A stretch of 64,000 nucleotides of DNA, from contig BTRK01000004.1 of NCBI GenBank assembly GCA_036245805.1, forward strand, positions 26,583,541 to 26,647,540. Reading direction: 5' to 3'. Shown in pieces: positions 23,501 through 32,792 of this stretch; position 1 is the stretch's first letter, and each line of letters begins with the position of its first letter. A program made the translations under genes and the position numbers. This DNA comes from Pristionchus mayeri. Lineage: Eukaryota > Nematoda > Chromadorea > Rhabditida > Neodiplogasteridae. The notes under the pieces are model-generated. The model was not told the DNA's origin, did no database searches, and saw nothing but the letters and a program-made list of their open reading frames with translations.

Positions 23501-26500
23501 AGTGCAACTTCCTCATCGATCGAAATCTACAGGTATATTCATATCTTACCCTTCCGGTATATCTTAACCCATTCGAACAGTGAGTAATTATTAAAAAATC
23601 AACAATGAGGTTCATGTAAAGAATTTTTACTGTAAGATCCCAGCGGATAATGTAATCTAAGCGTGCGATATAATTTAAAGTTTCACAACACCAATGGAAA
23701 TTATTTGAATTGGCGGGAGTACCCTGATCACGACAAAACGAGTGAGAGAGTGTAAAAGGAAGAGAGCGGGCGTGATCAGGCAACTCAGACTCATACTTCG
23801 CGGCTCTACGCTGGTGCAAATATTGAATTTCTATTATTTTTATTATTCCAGTTTAACTAATTAGAGCCCGTTCTATTACGTTGTTTAATGATATAGAAAG
23901 GCATTTTCAAGGGTGTTGGGTAACTTTAATAGATATATGTGTAATTGTCAGCTGGGATTGACAATTGTCGACGAGACGTACAACAATCTGCCCCCACAGA
24001 AGAAGGATGCATTCTGGAGTGAGAAGTGAGCATCCCACTCATCCATCACTTCATCCAGACAATCCAATGGCCAAGAATGACGAATGATCTCTTGCAGATT
24101 CGTGGAACCTCTCTACTCCACCGATACAGCCAACAAACCGATGTGTCCACAGATCGGATCGGCCGCCCAGTACGAGTGAGTCGAGTACTAGTCCTCCCCT
24201 CTCCTCTCCTCCCTCACCTCCTCCAACTTTCGTAATCCCCATATTCATATCTATTAGACCGTTTGCAGACCAAATGTGGACGAGATTTTGATGGTTCCCC
24301 ATGAGAGCAACGAACCCGAGGTGAGGATTACCCGAGTGATCTTTGATCTCTCTCTTCTCTTGAGATGGAATTGGACGGGGATGAGGAGAGACTTCTTTCT
24401 CGTCTTCCTCGAGTCGTCTCAGTGATCTCAGTGAATCGAGATCAGAATGGAGGCAGTCGGATGTCACTCAATTCGAGAAAGGGAACTAAGAAGGGACTAC
24501 TCGGAAGTCTCACTAAGAAATTGAGCAGGTAGGGAGGAAAGGACTCGCACTCGAGTCACATCCATCTCTCAATCCCCTCTTTCTCCACTTGATAGGGTTG
24601 TGAAAGTAGGATGAGACCATCTCAGATCATCCATCAATATCTCCCCTACTTGCCATCCATTCGGGTAGGATTGTAAAGTAGAGAAGTTATCGAGTGAATT
24701 TCCTCTCACTCCATCTCACTCGTCTCCAAACATGGGCACCAGTGCTTATAGCAGTCAAACCCTCCCTGTTTTGGATCGTACCCATCATATTTCTGCCAGT
24801 TTTACAGGGGGGGGGGGGTGACATTTGCACAACGGACATTTGCACAACAAATCGCCGCGCGCTTGCGATTTGAGGTAGCGACTTGGGAGTTGCTTCATTG
24901 TTACCAGTATGTGCTCCCCTACATTTGCACATATAAATCTTGTTACTAGGCGAACTTGAGTTTCACACCAAATCAGCGTATAGGGGTTAATGGAATGTGA
25001 AAACTCATGATCGCTTGGTAACAAGATTTATATATGCAAATGTAGGGGAGCACATACTGGTAACAATGAAGCAACTCCCAAGTCGCTACCTCAAATTGCA
25101 AGCGCGCGGCGATTTGTTGTGCAAATGTCCGTTGTGCAAATGTCACCCCCCCCCCCGTTTTACAGTACCAGGGGCGATATTCTTCCAAAATTTTCGGCGC
25201 CCCAATTTTTGGGAGGGTTGCCCAATTTTCTTTCATTCATTCCTTCTCTTTCTCTCCGCCGTGCGCGGTTGGCGCCCAATGATTCGCCATGGCGCAATGG
25301 CGCGCAATGATGGAACAAAGGCAAAATAGCATATACCCTTTCAACAACTAGAGTGAGGGTGACGAGGCCACGTAGTCATACGTACAAGAGGTCACGACAT
25401 ACCATCATAGATTACGGTTACGGTAGGTTACGACATACCATCATAAATTACAGTAGGTTACGGTAGGCCGTGATAGATTACGGTAGGTTTACGTAGACCA
25501 TCATGGATTACGGTATGTTACGGTAGACCATCATAGATTACGGTCGGTTACGGTAGACCATCATAGATTACGGTCGGTTACGGTAGACCATGAAAGATTA
25601 TGGTAGGTTACGACATACCATCATAAATTACAGTAGGTTACGGTAGGCCTTGATAGATTATGGTAGGTTTACGTAGACCATCATGGATTACGGCACTACG
25701 TCGGATGAGAACTATGACGTCATGCCGCCTTTGATATATCAAAGACGGCATGACGTCATAGTTCTCATCCGACGTAGTGCTGGATTACGGTATGTTACGG
25801 TAGACCATCATAGATTACGGTACTAAAAGTCACGGTAGACCATCATAGGTCTCGCTGGAACAATGTTGGACACGATAGAACACGTGAAAACGTCGAATTC
25901 CCAATTCATTTTCCACTCTTCCCAAATTTTGGGCAGTCCCCAATATTTTTATCGAAATACATTGAAATTCCATTGTTCTCTCCCCAAAAAAAATTTGGCA
26001 CAGTCGAGAGTGTGCCCAATTATTTCCACTAAAAGTGGTGCCCAATTCGGTCGATCTGCCCAAAAATTGGGAATTGCCGAATCATTTTGGGCAACCGCTC
26101 CGTTGACGGAGCGGTTTGCGAAATGAAATTGGGGATGCCCAATTTACTTTAGGGCTTGCCCAAAATTGTGGAAGAATACCGCCCCAGTTTCCGTAAACCC
26201 TGTCGGTTTTGTCGCTGAACTACTGGGCACCCTCGTTATCAACTGAATCATTAATGAATGTGAGTGATGATTGAGTTCAGAGACAGTCGAGTCTCTCGTC
26301 CTTCACGATTGGGAATGAGAGGAGGAGAGTCACTCACTTCCCTCTCCACTCCCACTGTCGAATATGCAGGTATCACCCCCCCCCCCCTCTCCCCCCTCCC
26401 CTCTCTCTCTCTCTCTCTCCTCAGGTTCATCTTTCGATCTCTTGGATGAGGGTGATCATGATCATCTGCACACTCCCTGCACTCCCTCGAGTGAGTCCCC

Positions 26501-27717
26501 CCTCCCCCTTTCCTCCCTCCTCCATCCCTTCCCTTGAGATGTCCCTTCTCCTCGTCGTACATCACCAGCTCCTCCGAGTGATCTTCCTCCAGTTCTTCCT
26601 CCCCTCATGAGTGTACCAGAAGAGGACGAGGAAGTGCAGGTATCATCTCTCCTCCTCTCTCCTTACTCACAAGGGGGATCCTCGGACTGTCGCCGAGCTT
26701 TTCAAATGTGCTCGATACGCTAAACTTGCGCTTGCGATGGAACACCGAAAAGTTATTTCAAAAGTCCCTAAATGTTAATGAGCGACTAATTACAGCCTGA
26801 AAACGTAAAGGCGAAGGTGAGATATCCTCCTCAATTCTGCACTACCTCCGTTGTTCTGTTGTCCGAGTGGTAAGATCCCCGGCTAGTAAACATGCGCCAT
26901 GGGTTCGATTACTCTCCGTGCAAATCTTTTTTGTTTTATTTTTGGGTTTGGAAATAATATATGGCTAACGGCTGGAAGAATGGTACAGTTCTCTTGACGA
27001 TATTAGGAATAGTGGTCAACATATTTCCTGGATGTACTGTAGAATTGACATGCGATCAAACAATGTTGTTTGTGAATCTACTAGAATCAGTTACTCGCAG
27101 GGAGATTAGAGACGGAATGCAACACATTTGACCGGAAACATCACTTGATGGAAATACTTGTTCAAGTTGTGTAGAATTATGGTCGCTTCAAGGAGAAATT
27201 GTCTGTTCTTACACATCTTTGTTTGATCGCATGTCGATTCTACAGTACCTGCAGAAAATATGTTGACCACTATTCCTAATATCGTCAAGAGAACTGTACC
27301 ATTCTTCCAGCCGTTAGCCATATATTATTTCCAAACCCAAAAATAAAACAAAAAAGATTTGCACGGAGAGTAATCGAACCCAGGGCGCATGTTTACTAGC
27401 CGAGGATCTTACCACTCGGACAACAGAACCACGGAGGTAGGGCAGAATTGAGGAGGATATCTCACCTCCGCCTTTACGTTTTCGGGCTGTAATTAGTCGC
27501 TCATTAACATTTAGGGACTTTTGAAATAACTTTTCGGTGTTCCATCGCAAGTGAAAGTTTGGCGTATCGAGCACATTTGAAAAGCTCGGCGACAGTGCGA
27601 GCATCTCCCTTGTCAATCTCTCATCTCCAGAGAACTCGCACTTCCATCGATCTCCGCAATTGGAAGGCAGAAGCGATGAAGAACGAAAGCAAGAACACTT
27701 CAGATACGAAGATGTGA
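20565..27717 (+). CDS. Bestrophin-family anion channel, complete, 18 exons
   Basis: Exons by splice signal and phase: 20565-20632, 20778-20888, 21443-21671, 21751-21823, 21924-22030, 22112-22243, 23097-23192, 23252-23317, 23404-23436, 23485-23532, 23952-24025, 24098-24175, 24269-24320, 24365-24528, 26281-26369, 26425-26490, 26569-26639, 27631-27717. Together they encode about 547 residues. Family marks in order: MTVSY start, RWRGS, the pore-neck segment IPLTFMLGFFV with the Ile/Phe/Phe neck pattern, NRW, NFDWVPIPLVYPQ, GWMKVAESLMNPLGE, and the calcium-clasp stretch EDDDDFECNFLIDRN. Bestrophins are pentameric plasma-membrane chloride/bicarbonate channels. The last four exons form a Ser/Pro/Asp-rich cytosolic tail of no known fold. 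Exon 2 uses a gtacgc donor, and the exon 7 donor (gtcaga) is also weak. C-terminal exons rest on phase matching only and are less sure. Introns carry two MITEs, a minisatellite and three inverted-repeat elements. Confidence 0.9.
21148..21402 (+). mobile_element. MITE, copy 1 of a family present three times
   Basis: About 255 bases in bestrophin intron 2. It begins near aaagttacccaacaccc and ends near gggtgttgggaaacttta, imperfect inverted termini. The interior shares gcctgatcacgcccgct and cgttttgtcgtgatcagggtactcccgcca with the copies at 23674 and 31391. It has no coding capacity. Confidence 0.85.
22207..23012 (+). repeat. 66/67-base minisatellite made from the end of bestrophin exon 6 plus its donor site
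   Basis: Twelve full units plus a truncated one start with cttcgactgggttcccatcc and include the last codons of exon 6 (FDWVPIPLVYPQ), the CAG exon end and the gtgagaag donor. Units alternate 66 and 67 bases, giving a 133-base dimer rhythm. The first unit is the real exon end at 22243; the others lie in intron 6 and each carries an intact-looking donor. Confidence 0.93.
23674..23929 (-). mobile_element. MITE, copy 2 (inverted), in bestrophin intron 10
   Basis: Same family as 21148-21402 but in reverse orientation: it starts ttaaagtttcacaacacc and ends gggtgttgggtaactttaa. It sits between exon 10 (ending 23532) and exon 11 (starting 23952). Confidence 0.85.
24799..25165. mobile_element. Foldback MITE with poly-G/C tips and a 9-base target duplication
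   Basis: Arms begin with a run of G, then tgacatttgcacaacggacatttgc, and close with the reverse complement ending in a run of C. The loop is near 24960-24990. The nine bases GTTTTACAG lie directly outside both tips (24799-24807 and 25157-25165). They read as a target-site duplication, the length typical of MULE-type elements. It lies in bestrophin intron 14. Confidence 0.8.
25385..25850. repeat. Degenerate tandem repeats of a ttacggtaggttacg(ac)ataccatcata-type unit
   Basis: Roughly 30- to 40-base units containing gattacggta, ggttacggta and gaccatcata recur about a dozen times. A near-exact palindrome interrupts the array at 25693-25780. Confidence 0.8.
25693..25780. repeat. 88-base near-perfect palindrome holding two TGACGTCA sites
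   Basis: Arms of 35 bases (gcactacgtcggatgagaac...) are exact reverse complements. They are joined by a 14-base inner palindrome (tttgatatatcaaa) with one mismatched pair. Each arm contains ATGACGTCAT, the consensus for CREB/ATF factors. It could extrude as a cruciform. Confidence 0.9.
26673..27609. repeat. Foldback element with tRNA-Thr-like sequence in each arm
   Basis: Arms of about 370-390 bases run from gggggatcctcggactgtcgc at 26673 and back to gcgacagtgcgagcatctccc at about 27609. Each arm has a diverged tRNA-like stretch (26853-26921 plus, 27361-27428 minus): gtccgagtggtaagat resembles an A box/D arm, ctagtaa an anticodon loop with AGT, and gggttcgatt a B box. It lies in bestrophin intron 17. 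The stems are too decayed for a working tRNA. Confidence 0.75.
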
Positions 27718-29578
27718 GGAGGGGCCAGGTGTCCCCCTCCCTCTCCCAATCCCTCTCCTCCCTCTCCTCCCCCCCCCTCCTTAATCCAATGGCTATTTTT
27801 TGTCTGAAATTATATATTATCTGCGCTTATCCTTTTATTATCGATACTTTCCAATTTTACATACTTTGGAATACATAGATAGCTCAAAATTCGAATTTTC
27901 TCAACTAGTAATCTTGTACTTTCTTCCTTTGGTAGATTATTCTTTTCTCTGCGCATTGCAACGGGGACCATCTATACTTTGGTGTGAATATGAAGCTGTT
28001 GACCTCAGGTCTTTCACAGTCCCTTCTTCGTTTATTCACCCTGTATCATTCGTTTCTTCCTTGTTATCGCTGTTAAGCCTGTTACTTCATTTCCTCTCAC
28101 AATACAATTCCTATTTGACAAGTATAATGTTCAACGGCGCTTCTCATTTATCATTTGATCCATTTCAATTTCTGCCTACGTGGTATTTCCCTCGTTTTCT
28201 TATTCCGTGATCTCTCTTTTGTTTCCATGGAAAGGATAACAGATTATTACGGAGATGTGAAGATGGACAGAGGCGAGGGGAGGAAGTGCGTCTAGTAGAA
28301 TGACGTGACTCTCGGTTACTCCTAATCGAGGGATTCATCTCTTCTCTTCCCGATGGAGTTTTCCCCCACTAGAATGGTCGTGATTGACAGACAATGTCCC
28401 TTCCTTCCGTAGTAATCATGTCTTCCTCCTCTTCTCTTCACTCAAGAACCTCCCACATCTCACCGAATTCCATCTCAAGATTCACTTGAGTATTCCTTCT
28501 GACTGTCCATCCATGTGTAATAGTAGCAGAGATTGGTGTGAATATCTCTCCTCTCCCACTCCATTATCTCCCCCTCCTCCCACGATGCACCAATATTAAT
28601 CATTCGGAGGACGGAGAGAATCGAGAGAATAACAGAGAGAAGCAGTTCGATTGAGTCGATATGGATAGAGAGAAGCTAAGAGAGATGGGTAATTCCCTCG
28701 GTTATTCAACGAGACTCACTGCATACTCATTAGCAATGCATTCTGATACGTGATTGGAATGGGAGGAGAGAGAAGGGGAGGGGATGATGTGTGACCCTTC
28801 CAATTGGAACGAGAGGGGGGAAGTCGACCCCATAGGCTGATAAATCAAAAACAGTTGGTCTCTCTCTTTTTCTCTCTCTCAAATCTCTTCTATGCTCATT
28901 CGTTATGCTCCGTCCTTCCAATTCCTACCATTTCTCCATTTCTCACTTTTGTGAGGTCTCAAGTAGTGAGTTTGAGAGTGGAATGATTCTTGGGTGATTT
29001 CGCTGTTTCTCTTCTCTTCAACTCTCTCATACAGATGACATTCATTATTTTAGTGTCTCACAAGAGATCTCAAGTACCTATTCATCCATTGCTCATTTCT
29101 TTCTTTCGAGGATTGAACACGCGATTCCTTCCATCTCCTTTCTATTCAAAAGTCCCCAATTTCCTGGCATCCATTTCCCATGCGATTTCTCAGTGTTGCA
29201 TTTCAGTGCTCTCTCTCTCTCTCAATAGACCCCATTTACAACCTCTGAGGGGGAGGGAGTTGCGTGAGGGTGGTCCCTCTATCTAATCACTCCTTCCCCA
29301 TCTACAGCTCCTCCTTCATTCATCTCCTCTTTCACTCTCATAATTGTCGCATGAACAATTGAAGTCTTAGCACTTGGATGCATCTCGCCCTTTCTTTTTC
29401 TTCTTTCTCCGACCACTCCTCAAGTCTCCTCCCCCTCCCTCCCCCCTCCATCCCCTCGTCCCCCCCCTCCCCTCTCCCTTCCACCTCCCATCCTCTTCCA
29501 GATGTATCTCCACTCTTGAAGATCTTCTCCACTCTTCTATTCCTCTTCATCCATCAATGGTGGAATAGATCGAGAGTA
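27718..29578. other. Intergenic region between bestrophin and the LU-domain gene
   Basis: About 1.9 kb, AT-rich at 27780-28200 and pyrimidine-rich after 28850. Several short open frames exist, but none has a recognisable domain or well-formed flanking splice sites. I call no gene here. Confidence 0.45.
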
Positions 29579-32452
29579 ATGAGATCATCATGGCCTCTCC
29601 TTCTGCTCTTCATTCTCATTCCAAGTAAGTCATTCTCTTCTTCTATCTCCCTCCTTCCCTCTGAACGATAGATTGATCTCTACTCAGATAGGTTGTATCC
29701 ATTCATCTTCCTCATTCTTCCTTTCACTCCTTTCACTCATCACACCTCTTCTTCTTCTCCTTCAATCTCATCTCGTTCATCATCTCTTCTTCTCTTCTTC
29801 TCTTCTTCTCTTCTTCTCTTCTTCTCTTCTTCTCTTCTTCTCTTCTTCTCTTCTTCTCTTCTTCTCAATCCGATCACATCCTCACTACTCATCATCATCT
29901 TCATTGTACTGGGAATAACTGGTCGATTAGTTCAATTCGTCTCTTCTTCTCTTCGTCTTCGCGCCCTTCTCATGTCTTCCTCTCTTCTTCTCCTTCCCTT
30001 TTATTCCCTCGAGATCAAAGAGATAGTCACTCCTCCCTTCGATCCTTCATCCCTCCTTCCATCCACTCTCACAATCACCACCAAACTTCTCATTGTGAAA
30101 CACTGAATAAGGAACATTAGCTTCTTCATTCCGATTTAGTTTTCTTTTCTCTCACTGGCTAGTATCGTAGCTTCTTCCTCACTTCTTTTCGGTCTCATAA
30201 TGGAGCCAAAAGCCATCTCTCCCACTACTTTCTTCTCTGTTATGGTATTCGTAGTGTGAGACTCACTAACTTTTTTTTCTATAAACAATGAATGGAGAAT
30301 GGAAGAGGGAAAGTAGGAAGGGATGACTGGAAGGGAAGAGTTAGAAGAGATATCTCAACCTATTTTCTCCCACGATGAATGAATTACTGCTGCATTGATT
30401 ACTAGACTGAGATCGTGGGAATTCGGAGGAGAGACAGACGAAGGAGGAGAGGGGTAGAGAGGGGAGAGGGAGAGAGGATCAAGAAGAGGGAAATTGTGGG
30501 GGGTAGAACACAAGGCATGGCTTTGTTTTTGTTCCAATTCGACATCTTCGGAACAAATCAGTCAATTGGACGAAATTAGCAACAAAACTGGAAAAAGAAA
30601 AGTTCGAGGGAAAAATAACGATAATTTGAGTGTCGTCATCGATCAAGTGCTTCTGTGATCGATTCTCATGCGAGGATAATCTCGTGTGCCATGCCCAGTA
30701 CTGCATCATTGGACTGACCAGAGACGAGGATTCAAGTGAGTACTAGAGAATCCCCCCCTCCACGAATGAACACCTTCCAAGTTCCAGAAGGAGAGCAGAG
30801 AAGAGACTTCTCTGCTCTCCCCGTCAATCAAATTGGTGTGTCTGCCAATGAGATTACCTCCCTTATCCACTTCATGTACTACTTCTCCACCTCCCTCTTC
30901 TCCCCCCCCCTGCCCTCCTCCTCTCTCTCTCCCTCCCTATCCTCCTCTCTCTTCTTCTCATTAATATGGAAAGACTGACTTCTTCCTTTCGACTCTTGAG
31001 AATATTGAAGGGGAGAAATCAGGTCTCTCCTCTGTTTGAATGACTCGCCCTTCTCTTTTGTCTTCTACTTCTTCTCGCTTGAATTAGAAGAGTGGAGAAG
31101 TCAATTGAGGGGAGGAAGGAGCAGATGAATGTGGGGAGGTGGAGGGAGGGAGGGAGGGAGGAACTTGGAAGGGGGGAGATGCAGGTGCAACGAGGGGAAA
31201 TCTGGAATGGCATGAGGAAAGATGCACAATTTAAGAGGAGAACAAGCTGCGTCAGATGTGTGGAAGTGGGGAATTGGCACATTCGTACATCGATCGATGT
31301 GATCAGAAGGCCGAGGAATGGCAAGAGGTACCCACCCCCCCCCCCCCCTTCTCCTTCTTTCCTCCTTAAAGAGCCTCTTTTATTTTATTGAGTTTAAAGT
31401 TACCCAACACCCTTGAAATTGCCTTTCTATATTATTTAACAATGTAGTAGAACGTGTTCTAATCAGTTAAACTGGAATAATGAAAATAATAGAAAATCAA
31501 TATTAGCAACAACGTAGAGCCGCAAAGTTTCAGTCTGAGTTGCCTGATCACGCCCGCACTCTCTCTTTTACACACTCTCTCGCTCGTTTTGTCGTGATCA
31601 GGGTACTCCCGCCAGTTCAAATTATTTTCATGGGTGTTGGGAAACTTTAAGTTACATAGTGGCAATGTATCCAATGTTTCCTCACAAGGTTTGTTATTGC
31701 GACGATGAGTACTGCAATACTTTCGCCTTCCTCCGTTCATCGATGGATGCCCATTCGCCCTCCAACTCGATCAACTCGGAGATCTCTTCTCCCTCTTCCG
31801 GTTATTCCTTCTCCACTGCATTCGACTCCCCCTATCCTCTCGTTCCTAAGAAGGTCTGTTACCTTTCGCAGTCTACGCATTTAATTTCGTAATATAAATC
31901 GTAATTTTTTTTGAAAATTACATGTAAGTACATATTGCATTTATGTCGAGGCGGAAATTAAATTTCAGAATCACAGAAATTTAGCGTTCTAAAAAGACGC
32001 GTTGCACATTTTTCGGCAGCGGTTGCATAAAATTTTCGTGATGGGAATGTTGTACGCAATCGTTACAATTCTCGTAAAAACATAAAATGCGTCTAAAAAA
32101 CGTTAAATTTCTTTGATCCCGAAATTTCATTCCCGCTTCGACATTTTTGCTATCTAGTGTTTCATGTTAGTGAGTCTCTCCTTTGCAGGATGGTTCAGGT
32201 CGTCATCAACGATCTTCACTCATCGTCCTCCTCGTCATCATTCCTCTCTCGGTCCGTTTTCATATTTGTGAAATTCTATTTTTTTAAATTAAAAAGCTAA
32301 TAATTTATTTTTTTAAAATTATTAGTTTTAATTAAATTAGATTTTAAATTAATTATTTATTGTTTTTATAGGTCTGCTAATTATTGATTTTACAGGTCGG
32401 TGCTGCTGCTGTATTATTAATTTTTCTTAACTACCATTGCAAGATGTGCTAA
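29579..32452 (+). CDS. Small LU (Ly6/uPAR or activin-receptor-like) domain single-pass membrane protein
   Basis: Six phase-matched exons: 29579-29624, 30631-30735, 31236-31327, 31689-31853, 32189-32251, 32396-32452, about 175 residues. Exon 1 encodes a signal peptide (MRSSWPLLLLFILIP). Exons 2-4 carry the Cys pattern of a three-finger LU domain: KCFCDRFSCEDNLVC, then QYCIIG, then QMCGSG, then DRC, ending VCYCDDEYCN, the classic closing CC...CN motif. A Ser/Pro-rich stalk follows. Then comes one hydrophobic segment of about 24 residues (LIVLLVIIPLSVGAAAVLLIFL) and a very short tail, NYHCKMC. It resembles the extracellular part of TGF-beta/activin receptors without a kinase, a type common in nematodes. 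Ligand and role are unknown. The exon 3 acceptor is a weak ttaag. Intron 3 contains MITE copy 3. Confidence 0.78.
29777..29866 (+). repeat. CTCTTCTT microsatellite
   Basis: About ten copies of an 8-base pyrimidine unit in intron 1 of the LU-domain gene. Confidence 0.9.
31391..31650 (+). mobile_element. MITE, copy 3, in intron 3 of the LU-domain gene
   Basis: Same orientation and almost the same sequence as 21148-21402. It starts tttaaagttacccaacaccc and ends gggtgttgggaaactttaa, with the shared gatcacgcccg core. Confidence 0.88.
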
Positions 32453-32792
32453 TTATTCAACCTTTCGTCATGTACAGTGGTACTTCACTTCTTTCCAATT
32501 GTGCCCAACTTCATCATCCTTTCTATTCACTACTTTCATTACGGGTTCGAGTTTATTAGAGTATGAACGATTTTATCATTAACCAATCAATAATATATTG
32601 CATCGACAGAGTGACAACATGGAGGCAAACAACTAGTCAACGAATGAATAGATACAAATCCCATATGAAGAGACCCTAGATAGACTGGGAGAGAGGCGAT
32701 TACGGTAGCAACTGGAAGAATGAGGAGGAAGACTGTAGAACGAGATGGGAGGAGATTGGCATACGATACTCGATTGATTGAATCCATTCACT
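32453..32792. other. Short convergent spacer between the LU gene and atlastin
   Basis: About 340 bases between two stop codons on opposite strands. It must hold both 3' UTRs. Part of the minus-strand frame is open but shows no domain. Confidence 0.5.

Larger units (their letters stand above)
25171..26185. mobile_element. 1.0-kb non-autonomous DNA element with GGGGCG(A/G)TATTCTTCCA ends
   Basis: The left end ggggcgatattcttccaaaa and right end tggaagaataccgcccc are inverted repeats. The interior has CCCAATTTTTGGG-type words near both ends, a degenerate tandem array and an 88-base palindrome. No transposase frame. It lies in bestrophin intron 14, directly beside the 24799-25165 foldback. Confidence 0.75.

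Noticed and set aside
24529..24662. Extra bestrophin exon (reading RMRPSQIIHQYLPYLPSIR) or a stop after the donor at 24528
   Set aside because: It ends in phase 0, which does not fit the next well-supported exon at 26281. The exon at 24365-24528 joins 26281 directly in phase.
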